Of a DNA stretch of 64,000 nucleotides, positions 1 through 6,950 are shown piece by piece. The translations under genes were made by a program, and so were the position numbers. The notes under the pieces are model-generated. The model was given only the letters and a program-made list of their open reading frames with translations, did no database searches and was not told the origin of the DNA. The DNA is from Sphingobacterium sp. UBA2700 (lineage in GTDB: Bacteria; Bacteroidota; Bacteroidia; Sphingobacteriales; Sphingobacteriaceae), in assembly GCA_002354335.1 (NCBI GenBank), contig DELI01000005.1, forward strand, positions 95,411 to 159,410, given 5' to 3'. Every line of letters begins with the position of its first letter. Within the stretch, counting starts at the first letter, position 1.

Positions 1-9
1 TTTTTATCT

Positions 10-17
10 TAGGTTTG
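10..17 (+). promoter_or_regulatory. Probable -7 element of the OmpH-like gene
   Basis: TAGGTTTG matches the Bacteroidetes -7 consensus TAnnTTTG. It predicts a start of transcription near 24 and a leader of about 22 nt before the ATG at 47. The -33 part would lie outside the window, so only half of the promoter can be seen. Confidence 0.55.
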
Positions 18-46
18 TCGTTTATAAAATTGAAATACACATTAGA

Positions 47-655
47 ATGAATAAAATAGCAAAATTGACCCTAGGCCTAATCGCTACAGCATCGGTAGTG
101 GCTTGTAACCAACAAAGCGAAACTAAAACTCCAGCAGCAACGACGACGACAACAAATGCTGTCGCTGAAGCAAAAGAAGAGAAGATCGTTTATGTAAATT
201 CTGACTCCCTTTCTGAACAATACCAATACTTTAAAGATATTCGTACGAAACTTGAAAATAAAGTAAAGAAAGCACAAAACGATTTGCAAGCAAAAGGTCA
301 AGCTTACCAACGCGAAGTAGCTGAATACCAACAAAAGGCGGCTACCATGAGCGCGACAGATCGTCAAGCTACTGAAGAACGCTTGGTAAGACGTCAGCAA
401 GAAATCCAACGCCTAGATCAAAATGCTTCTCAGTCTATCGCACAAGACGAAACTACTGAGTTTACTAAAGTATATACAACAGTAACAGATTACTTAAAGA
501 AACACGCAGAAGAGAAAGGCTACAAATTTGTATTGACTTACTCGAAAACTAACCCTGCTGTTCTTTACGCTGATCCTGCATCTGACATTACAAAAACTGT
601 AATCGACGCGCTGAATAGCGAATATAAAGCTACACAGACTTCAGAGAAGAAATAA
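47..655 (+). CDS. OmpH/Skp-family periplasmic chaperone-like lipoprotein
   Basis: A 202-residue protein of the OmpH/Skp family, which holds unfolded outer-membrane proteins in the periplasm. The N-terminus is a lipoprotein signal with a lipobox ending at Cys20 (SVVAC), followed by a low-complexity Thr/Ala stretch (about 27-42). A strongly charged helical region (about 60-135, rich in K, Q, E, R) matches the coiled-coil tentacles of Skp, and the C-terminal part (FVLTYSKTNPAVLYADP, about 165-180) matches the end of the Skp body domain. Classical Skp has a type I signal and is soluble; the lipobox means this form is probably membrane-anchored. It is a single-gene unit followed by a strong terminator. 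The family call is secure; the exact client set is unknown. Confidence 0.88.
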   Translation: MNKIAKLTLGLIATASVVACNQQSETKTPAATTTTTNAVAEAKEEKIVYVNSDSLSEQYQYFKDIRTKLENKVKKAQNDLQAKGQAYQREVAEYQQKAATMSATDRQATEERLVRRQQEIQRLDQNASQSIAQDETTEFTKVYTTVTDYLKKHAEEKGYKFVLTYSKTNPAVLYADPASDITKTVIDALNSEYKATQTSEKK

Positions 656-673
656 GCTGGAAAAACCTAGCAA

Positions 674-709
674 CAAAAAAAGCCGCTAACTCTGTTAGTG
701 GCTTTTTTT
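674..709 (+). terminator. Rho-independent terminator of the OmpH-like gene
   Basis: GCCGCTAAC (682-690) pairs with GTTAGTGGC (694-702) around a 3-nt loop, with one G-T pair, preceded by seven A and followed by seven T. The A and T tracts extend the stem, so it could also work from the minus strand. Confidence 0.9.
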
Positions 710-710
710 G

Positions 711-1177
711 TTAGTAGTTAGTATTTAGTAGTTAGTATTTAGACCTATGGCTGCTTTTAGAGGTTAGATGTGAGACGTTAGATTTTAGACCAGATAGCGG
801 CAGGACCAACCATGCGATAAATCAGTACTTAACATCAGGCTATTCTAACCCATATCAAAGCCCTTTCCAAGCGGGTTTGATTGGGTTATACATTGGGTTT
901 GAAAGGGAAGTGAAAGGGTTTTAAGCAGATGAAGGGTCGTTGTTGTGACGGAGAGGATTTGTCTTGAACCAGGAAAGGAAGGATAAAAGGATGGACAGGA
1001 TATATTGTCTTGAATCAGGACAGGAAGGATAAAAAGATGGACAGGATGTATTGTCTTGAACCAGGACAGGAAGGATAAAAGAATGGACAGGATCGTGGTC
1101 ATCTTAAAATCTTTCCTTTCTTGGTTCAAGACAAACGTCTAATGACTTAATACTACATACTAACTACTAAATACTTA
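711..1177. repeat. Composite intergenic repeat, copy 1 (gene-free stretch 656-1201)
   Basis: This gene-free stretch consists almost wholly of modules seen again at four other places in the window. Module A (TTAGTAGTTAGTATTTAG type) is at 711-745, module B (TTAGATGTGAGACGTTAG type) at 762-791, and module C (CAAACCC/GGGTTTG inverted arms) at 846-923. Module D (TTGTCTTGAACCAGGAAAGG type) occurs three times in tandem at 959-1096. D is then found inverted at 1110-1135 and A inverted at 1148-1177, so the whole block is bounded by inverted ends. No coding potential is credible here. Confidence 0.85.
959..1096. repeat. Three tandem 46-bp repeats (module D)
   Basis: Units begin at 959, 1005 and 1051, an exact 46-bp period. 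Each opens with TTGTCTTGAA, continues through CAGGAAGGATAAAA-like sequence and ends in GACAGGAT. The units differ by only a few substitutions. Other copies of the composite repeat in the window carry a single D unit, so this is a local tandem expansion. Confidence 0.9.
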
Positions 1178-1201
1178 CCCAACAATTTGCTACATTTGAC
1201 T

Positions 1202-2107
1202 ATGGTAAAACAGATTTTGAGCAAGGCACAACATGGATTTGATTGGTTTGACATCAGCAACCCTGCTGTCGAGGATTTTGCAGATTTAAAAGACCGATAC
1301 AGTCTAAATGATGCATCGATCAAAGATTGTTTGGAAACGGGGCACCTTCCGAAGATTGAAGAGTTTGATAGCTACCATTTTCTCATTATCCGCTTTATCG
1401 CTGATAACTTTCCTGAAAACTCCGATCATCTGATTGAAGTAACGAATAGGATTTCTATTTTTTATGATGAGGATTTCGTTATCACTGCCCACCGCTATGA
1501 TATCCCTGTTTTGCAGGAGCTCATTGATATGGATAAAAGCAATAAGCGCTTTAAGTCTAGCAAAAGTCTGATCAATACCTTGGTATCGCTGTCTATCAAA
1601 TCGTTTGAGAATTTGGTGGTCAATAGCTTGGCAACGAAGCTTGACCTTTATGAGGAAATCGTTTTCCTACATAACCGAAGAAAACCATTTCTGCGGAAAT
1701 TGTACTACCTGAAGCGGCAAATTGACCTTATCCGAATCATTTTAACATTTTATAAGGATATCGTTGAGTATTTCCATATGCCGGAATACCAGAATATCTA
1801 TACACAAGATTTGAGGGACTTGTATTCCAGGACGAATACGCTTTATCGGAATATTGGTGAAAATACAGCGCAATTGCTGTCTATTTATTTTAACATTGAG
1901 TCCAATCATACCAACGAAATCATGCGGACACTGACCATTATCTCGGTCTTCTTTATGCCGCTAACTTTTATTGTGGGTGTCTATGGCATGAACTTTAAGC
2001 ACATGCCAGAACTCGAATGGTATTATGGATACGCCGCTGTAATGGCTGGTATGGCCATTCTATCGATCATTATCTATATCTGGTTCAAAAGAAAACGCTG
2101 GCTATAA
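1202..2107 (+). CDS. CorA family magnesium/divalent-cation transporter
   Basis: A 301-residue member of the CorA family of inner-membrane Mg2+ channels. The signature GMN follows the first of two C-terminal membrane helices (about 243-262, then YGMN), and the second helix (about 272-293) ends in the basic tail KRKRWL. The long N-terminal part is the charged cytoplasmic funnel expected of the family. ATG at 1202 was chosen; an in-frame TTG at 1187 would add five residues with no support. The 3' end overlaps the convergent tsaB by 6 bp, so the two genes share no space for a terminator. Substrate could be Mg2+, Co2+ or another divalent ion. Confidence 0.9.
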   Translation: MVKQILSKAQHGFDWFDISNPAVEDFADLKDRYSLNDASIKDCLETGHLPKIEEFDSYHFLIIRFIADNFPENSDHLIEVTNRISIFYDEDFVITAHRYDIPVLQELIDMDKSNKRFKSSKSLINTLVSLSIKSFENLVVNSLATKLDLYEEIVFLHNRRKPFLRKLYYLKRQIDLIRIILTFYKDIVEYFHMPEYQNIYTQDLRDLYSRTNTLYRNIGENTAQLLSIYFNIESNHTNEIMRTLTIISVFFMPLTFIVGVYGMNFKHMPELEWYYGYAAVMAGMAILSIIIYIWFKRKRWL

Positions 2108-2812
2108 CAGGGGCGATTTCTTCGGCGCAGTTACCATGAAATCTTTCAGGTAGTAAGGTTCAAAATAAGCGACATCTTCAAAATCTCCGGCTTGGAATTT
2201 TTCGTAAGCTAGTGCATCTTGAAAACTTGCCTTGGCATCGAAGCCCAATGCAACTTGAATGGAGGCATTTTCTTTGAACTGCTCGTCAAATTTGTCTGCT
2301 CCTGAACCGAAAAAGATGAGGTGATGTCCATCTGCTAAATAGCTATCAAAACTTCCTGCATCAACAATCAACGCTTTTGTAGACTCGATAATTTGACCTT
2401 CGCCAGTTAATACCTGCGTGTACACTTCCTGACGTCGAGCATCAATCATCGGAAGCAGCAATGTCTTGTCTGATACTTGGGGAGAACCTGCCATAAAACC
2501 GCGATACATAGCGTCTAAGGTATTATTAGCAATCATAGGTATATCTAAGGCATAGCACAGTCCTTTGGCCGCAGACACGCCGATTCGCAATCCTGTGTAT
2601 GATCCTGGCCCCTTACTCACAGCGACAGCCGAAAGATCATTCATCGTCAAAGAAGTTTCTTGAAGCAGGGATTCAATAAACAAGGTAAGGGATGAAGCAT
2701 GCATGTTGGCCTCCTCGCCCACTATTTCATGTAGCGTTACACCGTTTTTTGCTAAAGACACTGAGCACAGCGGAGTTGCTGTTTCTATTGAAAGGATATA
2801 AATATCTGACAT
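2102..2812 (-). CDS. tsaB: tRNA threonylcarbamoyladenosine biosynthesis protein TsaB (YeaZ)
   Basis: TsaB is the inactive ASKHA paralogue that partners TsaD in making the universal t6A37 modification of ANN-decoding tRNAs. The start of the protein (ILSIETATPLCSVSL) and the segment GPGSYTGLRIG are the family hallmarks. The ATG at 2812 gives 236 residues and leaves 7 bp after yidD; an upstream in-frame start at 2848 would overlap yidD and adds residues ([12 protein letters not shown]) not expected in the family. It is the last gene of the rpmH-rnpA-yidD-tsaB run. Its partner tsaD is also in this window, at 35 kb. Confidence 0.93.
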   Translation of the reverse strand: MSDIYILSIETATPLCSVSLAKNGVTLHEIVGEEANMHASSLTLFIESLLQETSLTMNDLSAVAVSKGPGSYTGLRIGVSAAKGLCYALDIPMIANNTLDAMYRGFMAGSPQVSDKTLLLPMIDARRQEVYTQVLTGEGQIIESTKALIVDAGSFDSYLADGHHLIFFGSGADKFDEQFKENASIQVALGFDAKASFQDALAYEKFQAGDFEDVAYFEPYYLKDFMVTAPKKSPLL

Positions 2813-2819
2813 AGTAATT

Positions 2820-3074
2820 TTAAGGAACAGGGTCGTGGCCATGGCCACCCCATGGATTACAGCTTACAATACGTTTAATCGTTAACCAGCCTCCTTTGAA
2901 AGGTCCATGCTTCATAATTGCCTCCTTGCCATACTGCGAGCAGGTCGGCGTATACCGACAGTTAGCCCCCAGAAAGGGTGAGATAAAAAGCTGATAGAAG
3001 CGGATGATAATTAAGAACACCCATTGCAGGGGCAGCTTAATTCCTTTTTCCCAAAGTAGACGCAGCAAGTTCAT
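2820..3074 (-). CDS. yidD: Membrane protein insertion efficiency factor YidD
   Basis: An 84-residue YidD, a small inner-face membrane-associated protein thought to help the YidC insertase. It has the family's Cys-rich signature [14 protein letters not shown] and the following [18 protein letters not shown]. An amphipathic/hydrophobic N-terminal helix (about 16-36) precedes the signature. It overlaps the end of rnpA by 38 bp, the compact arrangement typical of the rpmH-rnpA-yidD neighbourhood in many bacteria. Here yidC is not next to it. Confidence 0.95.
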   Translation of the reverse strand: MNLLRLLWEKGIKLPLQWVFLIIIRFYQLFISPFLGANCRYTPTCSQYGKEAIMKHGPFKGGWLTIKRIVSCNPWGGHGHDPVP

Positions 3075-3444
3075 GTGATAGTTTTTCTAGCAACAGCTTC
3101 ATTTTATGATGAAGATCAGTAAAAGGTAACTCCTCTTTACCGATGTATTGTATGGCTAATAACAAATGTAGGGAATGTTGGTTCAAATAATCATAAAGAT
3201 TATGTTTTTCTAAACGATAGCACTCACGTATCAACCTTTTTAGGCGATTACGTGTGACAGCATGTTTAAAACGGCGTTTAGAAACGGAGGTAATTACTTG
3301 AACCGGGAAAGGTAGTGTGACTTCAGTGCGCGAAAATATCACGCGATAGGGATACACAACAAAAGAAGAACCATTATGGAAAAGGCCGTCAATTAACCTT
3401 TTGCTGCATAATCGTTCTTCTTTTGAAAATGTATATTTCTTCAT
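3037..3444 (-). CDS. rnpA: Ribonuclease P protein component
   Basis: The protein subunit of RNase P, which helps the catalytic RNA trim the 5' leader of precursor tRNAs. The RNR signature is present as [13 protein letters not shown], and the N-terminal [17 protein letters not shown] fits the family. ATG at 3444 gives 135 residues ([11 protein letters not shown]); a longer in-frame start at 3489 would add 15 unlikely residues. It lies 60 bp after rpmH, with which it is probably co-transcribed. The RNase P RNA gene itself is not in this window. Confidence 0.94.
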   Translation of the reverse strand: MKKYTFSKEERLCSKRLIDGLFHNGSSFVVYPYRVIFSRTEVTLPFPVQVITSVSKRRFKHAVTRNRLKRLIRECYRLEKHNLYDYLNQHSLHLLLAIQYIGKEELPFTDLHHKMKLLLEKLSHELAASTLGKRN

Positions 3445-3504
3445 CTCGATGAATAGATCCGGCATATTAGCGCTCGGCTCGTGGATCACCGGAGACCGAA
3501 TAGA

Positions 3505-3663
3505 TTACCCTTTGTGACGACCTTCGTCAGAAACAGTAAGACGTTTTCTACCTTTAGCTCTACGAGAAGCTAATACTCTTCTACCATTTGCAGAGCTCAT
3601 ACGCTCTCTGAAACCGTGTTTATTTCTTCTTTTTCTTTGTGAAGGTTGGAATGTTCTCTTCAT
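3505..3663 (-). CDS. rpmH: 50S ribosomal protein L34
   Basis: A 52-residue basic protein that begins [20 protein letters not shown] and continues with [20 protein letters not shown], the near-invariant L34 sequence. L34 sits in the large ribosomal subunit close to the exit-tunnel region. The C-terminus carries a short extension ([12 protein letters not shown]) beyond the usual ending, as commonly seen in this phylum. It is the first gene of the minus-strand operon leading to rnpA, yidD and tsaB, behind the promoter at 3721-3751. It is short enough to be missed by length-limited gene finders. Confidence 0.97.
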   Translation of the reverse strand: MKRTFQPSQRKRRNKHGFRERMSSANGRRVLASRRAKGRKRLTVSDEGRHKG

Positions 3664-3720
3664 GACGCTTTTATGCTTGTTTTAATACTTTGATTCAATT
3701 TCTCCCTCCGAAGAGGAATG

Positions 3721-3751
3721 CAAAAATAAAGTTTATTTCACAATTCCGCAA
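3721..3751 (-). promoter_or_regulatory. Promoter of the rpmH-rnpA-yidD-tsaB operon
   Basis: Read on the minus strand, TTG (3749-3751) is followed after exactly 20 bp by TATTTTTG (3721-3728), a full match to the Bacteroidetes pattern TTG-N19/21-TAnnTTTG. Transcription should begin near 3714, giving a leader of about 50 nt. Confidence 0.75.
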
Positions 3752-3835
3752 CACTGAAATAATAATTAATAAAACTTTCAATGAAAAACAACGCTCTGAA
3801 GTTCCTGAGCACCATTAGGAAGGGGAAATAGCCAA

Positions 3836-3878
3836 TAAAAAAGCAGATTATTTCGACCTCTGGTCTCTATAATCTGCT
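3836..3878 (-). terminator. Terminator of mscL
   Basis: On the minus strand AGCAGATTAT (3869-3878) pairs perfectly with ATAATCTGCT (3842-3851) and is followed by a T run. It lies just after the mscL stop. Confidence 0.88.
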
Positions 3879-3896
3879 CTACGATAGAATCCTATC

Positions 3897-4304
3897 TTAT
3901 TTATTTCTTAAGATATCGCGAATTTCAGTAAGCAATACTTCTTCTTTTGTAGGAGCCGGCGCTTCTTCTGGAGCTGCTGGCGCTTCACGTTTCAATGAAT
4001 TGATGCCTTTGATCACCAAGAAAATACAGAAGGCAATAATGATAAATTGAATCAACACGTTGATGAATTCACCATAACCGATTGCAACCTCTTCTACGCC
4101 TGCTGCCGGGTTAGCCTCTTTCAACACATATTTTAAGCTTGAGAAATCGATACCACCGGTTAACATCCCAATTGGCGGCATAATGATTTTATCAACTAGG
4201 GCAGTAACGATCTTCCCGAACGCTCCACCGATAACCACACCGACTGCTAAGTCGATTACGCTGCCACGCATGGCAAACTCTCTAAATTCTTTAAAAAACC
4301 CCAT
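3897..4304 (-). CDS. mscL: Large-conductance mechanosensitive channel
   Basis: A 135-residue MscL (E. coli form 136), the pentameric inner-membrane valve that opens on membrane tension during hypo-osmotic shock. The start [20 protein letters not shown] is the conserved N-terminal amphipathic helix leading into TM1 (about 15-45, glycine- and alanine-rich gate [10 protein letters not shown]). TM2 lies at about 80-103 ([19 protein letters not shown]). The C-terminal helix ([12 protein letters not shown]) is also typical. An Ala/Pro/Glu linker (about 109-122) joins TM2 to the C-terminal helix. It is a monocistronic gene with its own terminator. Confidence 0.97.
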   Translation of the reverse strand: MGFFKEFREFAMRGSVIDLAVGVVIGGAFGKIVTALVDKIIMPPIGMLTGGIDFSSLKYVLKEANPAAGVEEVAIGYGEFINVLIQFIIIAFCIFLVIKGINSLKREAPAAPEEAPAPTKEEVLLTEIRDILRNK

Positions 4305-4657
4305 AATTTTATTTTTGTTTTAGTGCGAAAATTGCCGGCCAATTCCTAAGCCAACGCTTTAACAAACGCAAAAAAAATGCTTTAACACCACAATCTAAAA
4401 TATTTTTTAGAATATATAGTAGATATTCGATAGAATTATTGGCAAATTGAAAAATAAATACAAGATATGATAAACAAATATCAGAGAAACCGTTATATTT
4501 ATATCGTAAATATATAGTCTTAGTCATTAAATGACCTCAAGATATTTACGTTTTAAAATAATTTTTTCGTCATAATAATAAACTCGAGCTCGAGATTTTG
4601 TTAGACAAATTTATTAAATTACAATACAACAAAGTCTACTAAAGTAACAGCAGATAC
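4305..4657. other. Divergent AT-rich regulatory region, no gene
   Basis: This 353-bp stretch separates mscL (minus) from the response regulator (plus). I see no credible gene: a 72-codon open frame at 4309-4527 (minus) has no recognisable family and lies in very AT-rich DNA. The one ordered element is the perfect 12-bp palindrome CTCGAGCTCGAG at 4583-4594, 64 bp ahead of the response-regulator ATG. No clear TAnnTTTG element was found for either gene. Confidence 0.5.
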
Positions 4658-5302
4658 ATGAAAAAAATACTAATAGCTGATGACCACATCATTGTTCGGT
4701 TAGGAGTATCTACAGCCATTAAGGAAACCCTAAAGAACACCGAAATTGTACATGCTGAAACCTATGATGAGGTCTATGACAAATTATCAAAAAGCCGATT
4801 TGACCTATTATTGCTCGATATCAATATGCCCGGGGGCAATAATATCAAAGTAATCAAAGAATTATTGGACATACAGTCTGACCTTAAAATCTTGGTATTT
4901 TCGTCTTATGATGAGAGCCTTTACGCGCTACGTTACATTGAAGCGGGCGCTGCGGGATATGTTAATAAGACCACGAGCATGACGGAATTCACGAATGCGA
5001 TTAACAGTATTTTCGAACGCGGAAAGTACATGTCAGATGCGATCAAGGATCTTTATGTACAAAAGCTAACAACCAGCAAATCTAAAATTGATAGCCTGAA
5101 TCCGTTGTATAAACTGTCTAACCGCGAAATGGATGTGGCCAGACATCTTATTGAAGGCTTAGGAATTATTGAAGTCTCCAGTCGTTTGAATTTAAGTTCC
5201 TCGACCGTGAGCACGTATAAGAGTAGAATATTCGAGAAATTAAATGTGCACAATATTCCAGATTTAATTTCATTGTTTAAGATACATGCAGAAAAGGAGT
5301 AG
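4658..5302 (+). CDS. NarL/LuxR-type response regulator (orphan)
   Basis: A 214-residue two-domain response regulator. The receiver domain (about 1-120) has the acidic pair D8/D9, the phospho-acceptor D54 in LLLLDINMPGG, and the switch lysine K103 in GYVNKT. The C-terminal part (about 150-208) is a LuxR-type helix-turn-helix (LSNREMDVARHLIEG ... SSSTVSTYKSRIFEKL) that should bind DNA on phosphorylation. No histidine kinase gene is adjacent, so its partner and regulon cannot be named. The stop codon sits inside the stem of its own terminator. Confidence 0.93.
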   Translation: MKKILIADDHIIVRLGVSTAIKETLKNTEIVHAETYDEVYDKLSKSRFDLLLLDINMPGGNNIKVIKELLDIQSDLKILVFSSYDESLYALRYIEAGAAGYVNKTTSMTEFTNAINSIFERGKYMSDAIKDLYVQKLTTSKSKIDSLNPLYKLSNREMDVARHLIEGLGIIEVSSRLNLSSSTVSTYKSRIFEKLNVHNIPDLISLFKIHAEKE

Positions 5303-5326
5303 TTAAACTACTCCTTTATTATTTTT
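5294..5326 (+). terminator. Terminator overlapping the response-regulator stop codon
   Basis: AAGGAGTAG (5294-5302) pairs with CTACTCCTT (5308-5316) across a 5-nt loop and is followed by a T-rich tail. The stop TAG at 5300-5302 is the end of the 5' arm. Confidence 0.88.
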
Positions 5327-5341
5327 GCGGCTTTTGGATGG

Positions 5342-6481
5342 CTAGCTAAGCAACTGTGTCATATCCACGACCGGTATATCTTTACGATCTACCATCTTTA
5401 ATTCCTGTTGATTCTTAAATGTATAACCATCTTCATTTAGATTCCACAGAAGAGGCGCCAAGAAATTGATACAAGCTTTTGCACCTTGATTTATCGCCCC
5501 AATGTTCTGCGTATCTTTAGAATTCTTAGCCTCATTTTCAATCTCGAACGGGCCGCTAAATTGTAACTCATGTAATGCTCCGACAAACGCATTCCAGTCC
5601 ATATCGTCTGTACCACCGAAGCCGGGCATCATGGCGGTATAATGATGTCTATCCCAATCGTGTTGCGGAATGGCAACACCGGCGGATGCAGCAAGTTCCG
5701 CATCAACATGTTGCATAGGATACATCCCTCCCCACTCTACTCTTGCTTTTCCGTGGTTCATCTTGGTCGTTTTCACATGGATGCGTTTTAGGCGGCTAAT
5801 ATCCATCGCTTTGATAACATCAACCGGGTTTACATTCTGCCATATATCATGCGAAGGGTCATAGATCTCTCCATGCGCCTTGCTAGGAATCATCGCATAC
5901 ATGAGCTTACGAGCAGCCAGAACGGCAGGCAAATTATTGTATGTACTTGAATATCGCGAAGAACGCCAGCCCTCCATCGGGCAGTTTTCATATACCACTG
6001 TTACCCCCAGGTCCTCGGCATATTTAATGATCGGTCCAAAGATTCGCTTATACTCGTCTAAGTTCTTTTGGAATCCATCAATCTCGTTCCCTAAGGTATG
6101 GTTATATCCCACGAAAGTACCGACCTTGACGTCGTTCTCATCACCCCCCAACAGGTGCGCAATCCGAATAAGTTTTAATAAGTGATTTTGGTTTTTCACG
6201 CGTTCGACTTCATCGCCGCCGATCATATTCTCGAAGGCGCCTAAAGACAGCCTCAATCCCATCGTATTAAAGCGCTCCAGCGTAGCTTTCGCCTGTTCGG
6301 GTCCAAACCCTTCATAATCTAAGTGCGTTGCTGTGTGATCCTCTCTGGTGCCATCCTTCCGGAACACGCAAAGATCGACACCCTGCGCACCATTGGCGCG
6401 AGCAACTTCTAACAATTCTGTTTGATTTAATTTATCATAGGCCGAGCTCATCAACCATATCGGGTTTTGTATTGATTTCAT
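5342..6481 (-). CDS. Sugar phosphate isomerase/epimerase-like TIM-barrel protein
   Basis: A 379-residue protein of the xylose-isomerase-like TIM-barrel superfamily (AP endonuclease 2 fold), whose members isomerise, epimerise or dehydrate sugars using a divalent metal. Candidate metal ligands are in VVYENCPMEGW, IYDPSHDIWQ, RIHVKTTK and FEIENEAK, the usual Glu-Asp/His-His-Glu pattern along the barrel. No signal peptide is seen, so it is likely cytoplasmic. It lies downstream of the histone-like gene but is separated from it by a terminator. The substrate cannot be told from sequence; neighbours give no sugar-pathway context. Confidence 0.82.
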   Translation of the reverse strand: MKSIQNPIWLMSSAYDKLNQTELLEVARANGAQGVDLCVFRKDGTREDHTATHLDYEGFGPEQAKATLERFNTMGLRLSLGAFENMIGGDEVERVKNQNHLLKLIRIAHLLGGDENDVKVGTFVGYNHTLGNEIDGFQKNLDEYKRIFGPIIKYAEDLGVTVVYENCPMEGWRSSRYSSTYNNLPAVLAARKLMYAMIPSKAHGEIYDPSHDIWQNVNPVDVIKAMDISRLKRIHVKTTKMNHGKARVEWGGMYPMQHVDAELAASAGVAIPQHDWDRHHYTAMMPGFGGTDDMDWNAFVGALHELQFSGPFEIENEAKNSKDTQNIGAINQGAKACINFLAPLLWNLNEDGYTFKNQQELKMVDRKDIPVVDMTQLLS

Positions 6482-6511
6482 AGCGTTGAAGTTATCAAAA
6501 ATTTAGGCAGT

Positions 6512-6531
6512 AAAAAAGCCCTGACGGGCTT
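6512..6531 (-). terminator. Terminator of the histone-like gene
   Basis: Minus strand AAGCCC (6526-6531) and GGGCTT (6516-6521) form a compact 6-bp stem with a 4-nt loop, followed by a run of T. Confidence 0.85.
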
Positions 6532-6558
6532 AGAATGTAACGAGACTCGAAGAAAAGC

Positions 6559-6744
6559 TTATTTCTTATTCTTTAAATCTTGAATTCCTAGACGCAGCGA
6601 CTGCGATAGCGTTTTAATGTCTTGAAGACCTTTTCTCACGCGCGTACCTGCAGCGCTATTGCCTTTAGAGAAGAACTTTTCCGCATCTCCTTCCAAACCG
6701 TCAATAAGAGATTTTAATTCTTTGAATTTATCAATACTTGCCAT
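6559..6744 (-). CDS. Histone H1-like protein (Hc1 family)
   Basis: A 61-residue, lysine-rich, fully helical protein. The pattern MASIDKFKELKSLIDGLEGD followed by AEKFFSKGNSAAGTRVRKGLQD matches the small Hc1-like proteins annotated as histone H1 in Bacteroidetes, which resemble the N-terminal region of the chlamydial nucleoid protein Hc1. The long Lys/Ala/Pro tail of chlamydial Hc1 is absent, so a DNA-condensing role is inferred from the family name only. It is a single gene with its own terminator; about 200 bp upstream hold no other feature except the ftsZ terminator. Confidence 0.82.
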   Translation of the reverse strand: MASIDKFKELKSLIDGLEGDAEKFFSKGNSAAGTRVRKGLQDIKTLSQSLRLGIQDLKNKK

Positions 6745-6900
6745 AACTGTTAGATTTATGTGTTTATATTTAGTAACTAGCTTAAAATTAACATCTTTTT
6801 CGAAGAATCAAAATGTTAAAACAAAACTTTCATGTTTCCATGAACCCATTTAAAGGCATCAAAGTTCTTGATGGTAGTTAAAAATAATCAGTCTAGGACA

Positions 6901-6927
6901 AAAAAAAGGTGACCTTCGCAGGCCACC
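6901..6927 (-). terminator. Terminator of the dcw operon after ftsZ
   Basis: Minus strand GGTGGCC (6921-6927) pairs with GGTCACC (6908-6914), one G-T pair, loop of 6 nt, followed by a T run. It ends the operon that starts at mraZ. Confidence 0.88.
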
Positions 6928-6950
6928 CTTTTTTATTAAATAGGATAAGA

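Noticed and set aside
845..1129. A 94-codon open frame on the minus strand within repeat copy 1
   Set aside because: Its product repeats itself because it is translated from the 46-bp tandem repeat; there is no evidence of coding.
1191..1198. TACATTTG as a -7 element for corA
   Set aside because: It ends only 3 bp before the ATG, so the transcript would start inside or after the start codon; no -33 TTG at the right distance.
3505..3751. Chromosomal origin near rpmH-rnpA
   Set aside because: dnaA, gidA and dnaN are absent and no cluster of DnaA boxes was seen; rpmH is not next to oriC in all phyla.
4309..4527. A 72-codon open frame on the minus strand behind mscL
   Set aside because: No family, very AT-rich DNA, hydrophobic low-complexity product and no ribosome site; it is best read as chance in an intergenic region.
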